From contig LRSR01003986.1 in assembly GCA_001579985.1 (NCBI GenBank), forward strand, positions 1 to 29,780: a stretch of 29,780 bases of DNA, given 5' to 3'. A model generated the notes under the pieces. The model was not told the DNA's origin, did not search any database, and saw only the letters and a list, made by a program, of their open reading frames with translations. This stretch comes from Hypsibius dujardini (taxonomy: Eukaryota; Tardigrada; Eutardigrada; Parachela; Hypsibiidae). The stretch's first letter is position 1. Each line of letters opens with the position of its first letter. This document shows positions 20,403 through 29,780 of the stretch, piece after piece. The position numbers and the translations under genes were made by a program.

Positions 20403-22627
20403 TTAGTTAAGCTTCAAAATGGCGTTGAGTCCGGTTGTCTTGCAGTGGAGCGCCTTGTGGTTCACGGTTCCGATTAAGACGCTGCCTTTGTACGGAACCG
20501 CCACCGATGACCCGCTCAAGACGGAGCCATCGTCCATGTAAATTTCAGCGGCCTTTGTGAACTTTCCGTCTTTCACGCCAATTCGAAGCACCTAAAAGAC
20601 AGACCGCCATTCATCTCACTTCACGCCGCACAAAATGTTTAACAGTCGGGATCGTGGACTCTATACCGCGCCGTTCAATCTCTTACTTGACTGGGTGACT
20701 TTTTGGCATAGCCGAATATGAGTTTGAGAGTCTCCACAATCACCGGATGACATCCCGCCCAAATATCGCCGGTCTCCGGGTCCACGGCCAGATTATCGGC
20801 CGCAGTACCGAGCGACTTTGAGTCGACATGGACGAGTTTGGTCGCTGATTCAATTCGGTATGAGCTGACACGCTTGGCGTTGACTTCGGCCAGATAGATA
20901 AACCTACAGGTCAAATATATCGAGAATGAGATGGATGTGTAGGTCACAGGTAGACATTACATGCACAGAAGTACTAATACCAGTACACTATAGACTAGAG
21001 ACAGACATTGTGCGAATGCTCACTAGTACCGGTAAATTCTACGGAAACAGACATTGTGTGAATTCTCACTTTTTGTCTGGTGAGATGTTGATTCCGTTCC
21101 CGCCGTAAGTTCCACTAATGACGACGGTGCCCTTTGTTCCGTCGTAGTATACGACATTCTGGATCGGCAACATGAACGCCAACATCTCGATGTTTCTTAG
21201 CACTTTGCTCGTCATTGTGAGGAAGTTGGTGATGTAGAATTTGTCCAGTCCCACCACGACCAAGTCGTTCAGCCTGTCAATTGATAGAAAAACGTTAGCC
21301 TTCGGGATTACCTCAGCACAACATGGATTACCCTATGAATTCCGGATCGGTGAAGGTCTTTTGATGGGTGAGGGTCTGTTTCTCAACGTCCCACAGGAAT
21401 TTTTCCACCGAGTCCACGGGCGGTGGCTCATTGTAGGGAGGATGGTTGATCACATAGACGTATGTTTTGCCTGCCGAGAAAAAAATAACTACCCGTCTCC
21501 TCTTCTCTTAGACAAGACCTGCATGTCTGACTGGCATGTCTGACTGGCATGTCTGACTGGCATGTCTGTCTGGCATGTCTGTCTGGCATGTCTGTCTGGC
21601 ATGTCTGTCTGGCTGGCACGTCTGTCTGGCTGGCACGTCTGTCTGGTTGCATGTCTGGCTGGCACGTCTGGCTGGCATGTCTGGCTGTCTATTGTCTATT
21701 GATTTCCAGGCTTTTTGTACCCGCTTCTGTATAGAGGCTTAGTCCATGCGGGTTAAGGTTACCCTGTAAGAGGAAACATTTGCAGGAGCGTTCGGCCTAG
21801 ATTCGGTTATCAAGAGCAGATCGGCCTCTCAACCTTGAATCCGGAGATCTTGAGTTCTTTTGCGGGAGCGTCCGGTGAGTTGAAGTCAAATGACATGAGG
21901 GCACCCGGTTTCCCTTTCGCGTCTCCAGTTGGGCGAAGGAATGTTAAGCCCTACAGCGCAAAATGGTACGCCGAATCTATTACTTCCTGTTTTGTTGACC
22001 AAAACTGGCGGAAACAGTATTAAGACCAGTACAAACATACCGTTGACAAAATTGCAATCCCATTCGGCAGCACATCAATATCCTCCGATCCATTTTCTAG
22101 TGACATAATTAAAAGTTTAATCGTATGGTTGAAATTCTAGCTGGAATTAGGACGGATACTGTGTACGAACAGTGCACACGTACAGTACCATGCCGCGTTA
22201 TGTGCGTATAGCGACATCCAAAACTCAAAGCAGTTTTGCTTACCGACTCCTGTTACCAACTTGCAGGGTCCCGGAACATTTGCGTGAAGCACTTTGTGCA
22301 AATCGCTGTATTCTCTATTAAGGGAAAGCAGCCACAACTGTCAAATCGAAGACGGCCATAACATGAGCGGAAATAATATAGACTACTAAAAAGCACACAC
22401 ACGTGGCAAAAACCTTGCGCTAACCGAGTTAAGCCATTACACTCGTTTGCCGCAACGGCGGTTGACAGCCCCGAGTTAAAGTGCTTAATTCGATCAGCGC
22501 AAGGCTTTTGCCACGTGTGTATATTATTGCAAATTATTTAAAAAGGAACTAACACTAGCCGATGCGCCAGCCAACCTCCACCCGATAGCAGGAGGCCATA
22601 CCAAAATATTCGCAGGAAGAATCCCAT
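20403..22627 (-). CDS. Paraoxonase/arylesterase-like protein, copy C (PON-C)
   Basis: Exons in transcript order: 22554-22627, 22244-22314, 22041-22096, 21834-21950, 21721-21763, 21332-21470, 21070-21273, 20687-20903, 20403-20591. They total 1110 nt (369 residues), all in phase and GT..AG. The N-terminus MGFFLRIFWYGLLLSGGGW is a hydrophobic signal/anchor. This copy keeps every PON1 calcium and catalytic residue I can recognise: GSED, NPHG, INHP, LND, GNG and ADN, plus PGPC and the C-terminal KALHC cysteines. It is therefore the best candidate in the cluster for an active calcium-dependent lactonase/arylesterase. It is closest to PON-D by exon sizes and sequence. Intron 1 holds a foldback element and intron 5 a TGTCTGGC repeat. 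Confidence 0.92.
21520..21690. repeat. TGTCTGGCA-type repeat in PON-C intron 5
   Basis: About 15 units built on GCATGTCTGACTG, GCATGTCTGTCTG and GGCTGGCACGTCTG: a higher-order derivative of the TCTG motif. Confidence 0.9.
22397..22520. mobile_element. Foldback element in PON-C intron 1
   Basis: The outer 25 bp (22397-22421, starting ACACACGTGGCAAAA) pair with 22496-22520 with one mismatch. Pairing continues inward with more mismatches for about 30 bp on each side around a short GC-rich loop. Each end carries CACGTG. It is MITE-like and has no open frame; target duplication is unclear. Confidence 0.6.
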
Positions 22628-23259
22628 TTCAAAAATACCGTTCTGGTAAATAAATATAAGGCGATTTTGCGCTGGGTTGAACAATTATTTGCGGTGCATG
22701 CACGGCTTTCCCCACTGTCCTACTGCTTCGGTGTCGCGTCTAATACCCACCACTGTAATTCGCCTAAAAATGTTGTCTAGATAACGTAACGCGAGACGAC
22801 CATGAAAGGCACAGCTGAGCTGGAGAGTGCCTCGATGGAAGGATAATCGGTTGCTGCGAAGTGCGAACGATGAAAGGAACCTCCGAATAATAATGACCGC
22901 CTGTTTGTGATTATCGCGTAAAGCTGATTGCGCGATACAAGCCAGTAGTGCAAGCGTGGTGGCGCCACTGTACTCGTACTCGTACTGAGCAATTAAACAG
23001 GTTGAATGCGTCTTCCCAATCCCGTTCTCAAGTTACTGTGCTTCATTTTAAGTTACTGTGCTTCATTTTGAAAGGTTTGATTATTTATTCACATTGAGGA
23101 GAAAAACTGCCCAAGAAATGCTACTACCACACGGTAATGGCAATATTGACTCTTTCTGTTGCCCCCGTTAATACTGGTAATTTTGTTCTTTTATTTCCAA
23201 ATAACGCGCCCTTCTTCTGGATTCGTTGTTCATTAATTACATTTTCGAATAAGAATATT
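22628..23259. other. Intergenic, PON-C start to PON-D stop
   Basis: No coding exon recognised. It holds a (TACTCG)3-like run near 22971-22986 and two copies of a 21-bp unit containing AGTTACTGTGCTTCATTTT at about 23031-23070. A minus-strand AATAAA lies at 23190-23195, 65 bp past the PON-D stop, and another at 23084-23089; either could serve PON-D. Confidence 0.55.
23190..23195 (-). terminator. Candidate polyadenylation signal of PON-D
   Basis: AATAAA on the minus strand, 65 bp downstream of the PON-D stop codon. A further copy at 23084-23089 is the alternative. Confidence 0.4.
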
Positions 23260-25219
23260 TCATTTGAGGTTCAAAATAGCATTCAATCCGGTTGTCTTGC
23301 AGAAGAGAGCTTTGTGATCCACCGTTCCAATAAAGACGTTCCCTTTGTACGGCACGGCAACGGTTGATGCAGTCAATACCGAACCGTCATCGCTGTAGAT
23401 TTCCGCCACCTTGGTGAAATGTCCGTCCTTCACACCGATACGCAGGACCTACGCGCGAGACCGTCCAAATATAATGTCTCCAATTGGCGAAAGTATTCCG
23501 AAAGCAGGTCTTTCCGTTCATACCTGACTAGGTGATTTATTCGTGTAGCCTAGAAGGTACTTCATCAGTTCCAGACCTCGAGGATGAGTGCCGGTCCAAA
23601 TGTCTCCGGTTTCAGGGTCCACGTTAAGGTTGTCCGCAGAAGTGCCGAGTGGTTTGGAGTCGACATGGACGAGCTTGGTCGGTGCTTCGATGCGGTAGGA
23701 ACTGACCCGTTTGGCGGGGACTTCGGCCACGTAGAGGTACCTACAAAATCGCCAATTAAACAACATACGAACATGTGCACGTTGCAGGTGTGCGCGTTGC
23801 ATGTGCACACTTTTGTTAATTCGTACTTTTTATCAAGAGAAATATCGATGCCATTTGCTCCATAAAGTCCGCTCAAAACGACTGAAGCCACCTTGCCGTC
23901 AAAATAAACGACATTCTGCAGTGGTAGGAAAAAGAAGAGGATCTCAATAATCCTCAGAATTGGGCTCGTCATCATCACCCAGTTCGTTGTGTAGAATTTG
24001 TCGAGTCCGACCACGACGAGGTTGTTTAATCTAAACCACACAGCATAGAGCACAGTTTCTTCACGATCTCTAGAAGAGCACTCTGTTAAGTCTTTCGCAT
24101 GCTTACCCTCGGAATTCGGGGCTGCTAAAGGTCTTTTGGTGAATGAGATTTTCCTTTTCGACATCCCATAGGAATTTCACAACAGTATCGGCCGGCGGAG
24201 GTTCGTTGAAGGGCGCATGATTGACCACGTAGACGTACGTTTTGCCTGAAAACCGAGCTCAACACTTCGTTGCCTGCCTGCCTGCCAGTCTGTCTGTTTG
24301 TCTGCCTGCCTGCCAGTCTGTCTGTTTGTCAGCCTATCTGTCAGTCTATCTGTTTGACTGACTGTCTGACTGTCCATCTGTCTGTCTGTCTGTTTGCCTG
24401 TCTGCTTATTTGACTGGCTTTCTTGTCTGTCTTTGTCCACATGAGTTTTTGTCCAAAATATGCTGTTTGTTATGCTGTTTGTTTTGCTACTTCCTTTCGT
24501 ACCTCCTTCCGTAAACAGACTTAGCCCATGGGGATTGAGATAGCCCTATCAAGGAAAAATAGGCAATAATTCTAAGCGTTAATTTGTCTCAAACTACGAT
24601 GGGTACGAGGACCTTGCACACTTGATGAACCTGCTTACCTTAAATCCGGATAATTTCAGAACCTTCGCTGCAGTATCCGGTGTGTTGAGGTTAAAAGTCA
24701 TCAGCGCGCCCTCCGTTGCCGTTGTTTGTCCGGAACGCCGGACAAAGGTGCCACCCTAATAAAAATTGCTTTCACCCGTGATCGATGTCAGAACTGAAAT
24801 CCAGCATACCGTGCTCAAAATGGCGATGCCGGTTGGTAGTACGGCAATATCTTCAGATCCACGCTCTGAATGGGGAAAACGCGGCATTTTATAACCTCGA
24901 ATTACGCATATACTAGCTTTGCATTAACAAACTAAAAACACCAAAACTACGATGAACACTCACCGACTCCCTTGACGTACTGACATGGTCCGGGAACATT
25001 GCTGTGAATCACCTTGTATATGTCGTAGTGCTCCCTAAAAAGAAGAACCATACAGAATACGCATCAGTGGAATTGTCTACGAGGTGAAGTCGACGGTGGA
25101 ACTTCCGCAATAGTTATAGACTATAGTAACATTCATTGAACTTACAGGACTCGCAAGGAAAGCCATCCTCCGCCGGCCAGTAGTGTGCCATACCAAAAGA
25201 AATTCAAGAGGAGACCCAT
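23260..25219 (-). CDS. Paraoxonase/arylesterase-like protein, copy D (PON-D), one calcium ligand changed
   Basis: Exons in transcript order: 25146-25219, 24964-25034, 24810-24865, 24639-24755, 24503-24545, 24107-24245, 23827-24030, 23524-23740, 23260-23448. They total 1110 nt (369 residues) with exactly the exon lengths of PON-C. The N-terminus MGLLLNFFWYGTLLAGGGW is the hydrophobic segment. Conserved: E53-D54 (GSED), NPHG 110-113, VVNHA with H130, ANG, and D271-N272 before VDPETGD. The LND motif reads L168-N169-N170, so the residue equal to PON1 D169, a ligand of the structural calcium, is Asn. Intron 5 holds a TCTG tract. C and D look like the most recent duplication of the cluster. Confidence 0.92.
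24268..24436. repeat. TGCCTGCC/TCTG repeat in PON-D intron 5
   Basis: It begins with two near-identical segments of CTGCCTGCCAGTCTGTCTGT and decays into TCTG units. It occupies the same intron as the PON-C repeat. Confidence 0.9.
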
Positions 25220-26141
25220 TTTTCAAAACGAATAATGTTGCATTTGCCTTTGCAACAGCACCGCCTCTACAATTCTTAAAGCTGATGGAGCATATAGTGT
25301 TCCGCCAGTAATGAGCCTCGGGGTGTTTGCATATGCCGCGCAGGCAACTGTCGATTCGCCGGGCGAACCTGTCTAGTGACAGGCCGAACCTGTCTAGTGA
25401 TAGGCAGCAGGAAACTGCTGATCGTGTCCCCTGATCAGACCTTTGATCGACAATCGTCACGATCCAGACAAAGGACCAAAAACTGGCTGACTAATCAGGA
25501 AAAGTCATCAGCCCCTTTTTGAAAAATATACATATTTCCACGTGCTGTCCAGTCATACGCTCATAGATAATGTGATACCAGTGATAAATAAAGATACAAC
25601 AGGCGGAGATACAGTTCAGGGGAGTGAATCCTTATTATTTCATGAATGGTTGGATTCACAAAAGTCTCACTTATCTTATTCATTCGCTCGAATACAAAAC
25701 CGACTTTTTTCCGAGACTCATTCAAAAATGTCTGCCGATATCGTGCTAAAAAATAAACAACGACTCTCCTTTTTACGGTGCCATACAATCAAAGATTCCG
25801 ATAAAATGCAAAAAAAAGCAGTCGCCTCGCAGAATCAAAGGAAGATTCTGGTGACCCGGCGACCACGAGATCTAAAACTTTCCTGCGACAAGGAGCTAAA
25901 GCGGAGTACAATCAGCGTTTACTGGATGTAATAAGATTCGAAAAGCTTGAAGACCACACGGCCAGCTCCCAAATTCGCGTACCTGTGAACATGGTAATTG
26001 CCTTGAATGTTCAATCAAGTAAAACGATCCCGACCGTTACGTACCCGCGGCCAGCCTTCTCTCGCAGATATAGGAGACGTGTAAAGAGAAGAATCGTATG
26101 AAAGACGTTATTCTTGCCCTGAAAAAGCGATCCATATTCAT
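25220..26141. other. Intergenic, PON-D start to TMEM209 stop
   Basis: Contains a 21-bp tandem duplication (25364-25404, CGAACCTGTCTAGTGA repeated). A 129-codon open frame on the plus strand (25542-25931) has no similarity I recognise and no matching splice partner, so it is not called. The PON-D promoter should lie in the first few hundred bases. Confidence 0.5.
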
Positions 26142-29141
26142 TCACCCGGGAGCAGGGTCAGAGTTGTCGCCAGTTAGCAGTGCCCAAACAGATGTCACAT
26201 CTACCTCAGCCACTTGCAGGAACTGTCCGTTCAGAAGGACTTCGTACTTCGGTGGATTCGATGTGGCCTGATGAATCATGGGCTTCTGCGGGTCCTCCTG
26301 CTTCCACATACTCAGGCTCCGCAGTACATGACGGTGGGAGAAGCTGCGCCAGTTTGGAGCATGCGGATCCGGCGGCAGAAGGACATCGAGGAAGGTGATA
26401 AAACAGTGCATGACAATCTGCAAGAACGAAAACTATCATGGCAAAGATGGACTTGGCGAAAAGGAACAATGGCAATCATACGGCAGCGTCTGTTGGTAGA
26501 AAGTCCTGCCAAGGCTGGCCCCCGTATGGCGCTCCTGAGTTCCAGCAATAATCACCGAGCACGCCATCCTTTGATAGTTCTAAATATAAACCATAAAAAT
26601 TCATAATTAAAAACGATATAATATTTACATATATAATAATAAAAATAAAAATACACGAATGGGGACTGATTTCGAAGAGGCAACTCACTAACCCCGTAAC
26701 CGCCTCACAACGTAATCCTGTTGCATACTGATATCGAGGAAAGGGATCACTTGTAACAGTTCCGGGATGTCTTGTCGGCACTGCTGAGCAATCTGTCGGA
26801 GCTGGTCCGGGGCAGTCTCTACAAAAGACAGGCTTTGGTAAAAGCAGCCATTTCTACATGAACCTGCATAAGTAAGCTAGCTGACCGCCGACGACATTGT
26901 CCATCCGCAGGCGTTCTTTGAGTTTCACGTTGACTTGATCGATTCGCATCAGCAAGGGAGACATGACAGTATCAGCGAGCCAGAGTCTGACGTTCTCAGT
27001 CCATAACTGTGAACCGAACCGAAAAACTTCAGGTACCGTAGCAATCCAACGGGGTTAGTAAGGCCGAGTGCAAGACTCACATGCAGAACTTCAGCCGAGA
27101 CCTTCAACTGCAACCACGAGTAGTCCTCCACCGGGTAGATCTTCTCTTCCGAAATGGTAGTTGTGGGTGGCAACTCAGTCTGCGCCTCTGTGGCCTGCTC
27201 CGCCAACTTCTTAGGGGAAGGAATACGAAACATGCTGGATGTCTGGTAGGTCTGCTCACGCAATGCCTGCACATGCGGCGACCAATTCATTCGATCGTCA
27301 TCGTTGAGCGACACTGAAAGAACGAACACGATGAGGCATGAAAGGGCACCAACCAACTCTCCTGTGGTTCAGTGAAAATTGTCATCGGTGCCGTACTTCG
27401 TTGCTTCTCGAACTGATCCTCTTGAGCCAGAAGTTTCATCAACGCGTCTTGTCCACAAATGCTGTCCACTTCTTGTCCTACACACAAGATAGTGAAGCGA
27501 AGGGCACTGACGTCTGGGAATGGCATCAGACGGCAAAAAGACCGGCTTGATTTGTTAAAATTCAAACTATTTGATTTGAAATGTGATGTACTGTGAATTT
27601 GGCGTCTGATTCGATCCCTACAGTGAGTTGTACATACGATCGAGCGGGTCCCAGTCTTGAGCAGCGAGAACCACCGAAGGGCTGCTGGACTTTGACGAGT
27701 GACCGGATCCCCCGCCCATCGACCGATTCAGTGATCTGTTCAACGAGTCGTTCCACGAACGGCTCGGGCTGGTTCGTCCGCCAAAGACATTGGATGACTG
27801 GCGTTGAAAGGACGATCCGGCAGCGTACGACTGCAGGTGAGGGGTGGTCCGCAAGAAGAGACTGGAATCGCCGATACACGTCGGATCCACCACCGACGCC
27901 GCCGTCCGTTCAGCGATACTCTGGTCCGCCTCGTGTCGGAAGGTTTGCCGAGACCGAAGTCGTCGCGCAAATTCGTCTCGGGGATCTTCAACCGGCTTTT
28001 GGGCAACGGCAAAGAGTGCAGTGTTGCAGAGATCCGCGGCATGGTGGCTTTCCAATACGGAAAGGGTGACTTGCAACGCGGGTACCAGTGAGAACTTGAT
28101 GATTTCGATGGCGAACAGAGCGACGGCGAGGAGGACGACGCCGTAAATGAGGTAAAACAATAAGGCGTAGATGTTTCGGTTGAACAAGGGTGATGGAAGG
28201 CTGTCTGAAAGGGACAAAAACAGGAACATCAAATCAAGATTTTAAAGTCTGATTTTAAATTAAATTAAAAGTCATTTGGCGAACAATAAAAAGACTCATT
28301 TGGATGTTTTAAATCAATATCCGAATTAATTTGAATAACACGACGGTACGTACTGTACATTATACACGAGCAATCAAAGTCCATCTACAGATTCAATCAA
28401 TCAATCCTTCGATGAAATGGCAATAATTCACCATCAATCAATGAACTAGTTTGTGGGCGGTCGCGATAAGCATTCAAACAGCCACACTGCAATATGAAAG
28501 ACAAGAACGAAGTCAACCTCAAACTTTAAAATGCTCAAAATGCGATAAAAACTCTGCAGAGAAAGAAAATGCCCGCCACCGTGTTGAAGAATACGTGAAT
28601 TTCTAACGCGAAAATCCATGCAATCAATCAAGGAATCGACCAGCTGGAGACATGAACAAGTAATCCATCAGCATCTGTCGACCCAAGAAGCCAATCAATC
28701 GTCCGTACATTACAGCAGTTAACAAAATGTTTCGAAAATCCCTTCAAGGCCGGCATTCGGACCTGATGGGTACAAAATCTTTCAAAAATAGAAAAAATTA
28801 GGGAGGATTTTTTTATTAAATTTCCAATCACCTGTGAGAAAAGCGTCAAAGAACCACAGGATCGGCTGCCGCAGAATCTCCATCCCGATTAGCAGGAGCG
28901 CCACGTACAACAGCCGCTGATGGAGTCGCCGCAGATGACGGGCTGTCTGCTTGCGAAGTTCAATTTCCACGGTGAGTTGTGGGCCGTTGTTGTAGGCGAG
29001 CCAGTTGAGCGGTTTGAGGGAGAAAATGCGCTGGAACAACCACACCACCGGCAGGCACGACACCGATGAGCTACGCCAAATGCGGTGGAGCCATGCGAAA
29101 GTCGACTCGGGCGGAGGAAGATCGACGTCGCCATGGTCCAT
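26142..29141 (-). CDS. TMEM209: Transmembrane protein 209 homologue
   Basis: TMEM209 is a nuclear-envelope membrane protein reported to interact with the nucleoporin NUP205; its role is poorly known. Exons in transcript order: 28832-29141, 27638-28204, 27358-27477, 27081-27313, 26886-27006, 26693-26818, 26482-26579, 26142-26417. They total 1851 nt (616 residues; human 561), with all junction phases consistent. Two membrane segments lie near residues 77-98 (LLYVALLLIGMEILRQPILW) and 114-137. A Ser/Arg-rich low-complexity stretch follows (about 230-280), then a C-terminal domain with the family signatures RELSKDG, LPTDAA, LPPDP and NPPKYEVL. The N-terminal 50 residues are longer than in the human protein. 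In exons 2 and 6 the chosen donors (GTATGT at 27637 and GTTAGT at 26692) are the ones that keep the frame. Confidence 0.87.
26580..26660. other. AT-rich intron 6 of the TMEM209 homologue
   Basis: A strongly AT-rich stretch of TATAATAATAAAAATAAA type fills the 113-bp intron. Nothing coding is seen on either strand. Confidence 0.6.
28205..28831. other. Intron 1 of the TMEM209 homologue
   Basis: A 627-bp intron with several ATCAATCAATC clusters (near 28394, 28433, 28621 and 28693). No exon or RNA gene was recognised. Confidence 0.6.
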
Positions 29142-29780
29142 TTTTCCGGCGTGGTAAACTGGCAGTGATTAAAGGAGTGCGTGAAGAAAACTGCAGCAAC
29201 AAAATTTAAGGCCTGCTCTAGAATATTAATCAATCAATCGATCTATGCACTTGTTTGCTGACAGTTAATTCAGTTTGCCAAGCGTTGAAGACCCAGGCCT
29301 GACAGTGAGACTAAAGATGTGGGCCTGGCGTTAAATTGCTTGAGTGTGCGCAAAACAACCTCCCTAGCGCCAAATTATCGAGTCATGCTTTTACGTTGTT
29401 AAAAAAGCGTCTATCTCACCCGAAGGTTTTTCTAAATGAACTGTAAACGCTCGATAGGTTTATTTGCCATTTGCCCTGTCAGAAATAAAGCTATTTTAAT
29501 GTTTTTTTAAAAATCTATCTTGTATTCTAACCCGCTCCCTCTGAATATAATTCAAGTGGATTGTTGGCTGGTTTGTGGTCCATGTGGTACATGTACTGTA
29601 GAATCGCGACCCATCCGTGCTACTTTTTGGACCCCCCAGTAAATCAGACCCGGTGGGCAAAAACAACTGTTACGCTTCAATCGATCAATCAAGCGCTTGT
29701 TTCTCCCCAATCGCTGGTCCTTTCTCCTTCTTCTTCGGTGTAGCAATTACGACGACTCATTTTTTTTAAATGGTAAAGAA
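29142..29780. other. Right edge, 5' flank of the TMEM209 homologue
   Basis: No coding exon recognised. ATCAATCAATCGATC tracts occur near 29227 and 29679, and AATAAA on the plus strand near 29484, which could end a transcript entering from elsewhere. The TMEM209 promoter should lie in the first part. Confidence 0.45.

Noticed and set aside
25542-25931. 129-codon open frame on the plus strand
   Set aside because: No recognisable similarity or exon partner. The composition looks like non-coding AT-rich sequence.
27618-27637. Donor at CT|GTAGGG ending TMEM209 exon 2
   Set aside because: It leaves phase 2, which does not match the next exon. The donor C|GTATGT sixteen bases earlier on the minus strand fits phase and consensus.

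Overview
This is a window of nuclear DNA from an animal. All recognisable genes are split by GT..AG introns, mostly 50-350 bp, and each belongs to a metazoan or eukaryotic family. The compact layout, short introns and abundant TCTG/ATTG simple repeats suggest a small-genome invertebrate. An ecdysozoan such as a tardigrade is my best guess, but nothing here proves the taxon.

Eight genes were assembled exon by exon, checking splice dinucleotides, reading phase and family alignment; every model closes without a frame break. From left to right: (1) paraoxonase-like PON-A (-, 291-5615), whose fifth intron contains (2) a complete seven-exon adenosine deaminase on the opposite strand (+, CDS up to 4751); (3) PON-B (-, 6100-8810); (4) an L-aminoadipate-semialdehyde dehydrogenase phosphopantetheinyl transferase homologue (-, 9504-10999); (5) a 26-exon TRPM2-like channel of about 1531 residues with a C-terminal NUDT9-homology domain (+, 12138-20031); (6) PON-C (-, 20403-22627); (7) PON-D (-, 23260-25219); (8) a TMEM209 homologue (-, 26142-29141).

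The four paraoxonase-like genes share one exon plan (nine coding exons, same phases), so they are local duplicates; the phosphopantetheinyl transferase and the TRPM2-like gene lie between the B and C copies. PON-B and PON-D each carry substitutions at residues that bind calcium in PON1. PON-C keeps all the ligands I can recognise.

The non-coding part holds about ten TCTG-type microsatellite tracts, a terminal-inverted-repeat element in PON-B whose end seems to have expanded into a 15-bp minisatellite, a long foldback element just before a TRPM2-like exon, another foldback in PON-C, and a 24-bp repeat overlapping a splice donor. I see no CRISPR array, bacterial operon, viral gene or convincing RNA gene. 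The most interesting points are the nested gene, the TRPM2-like channel with a degraded Nudix box, the inverted-repeat elements, and the in-frame repeat at the splice donor.
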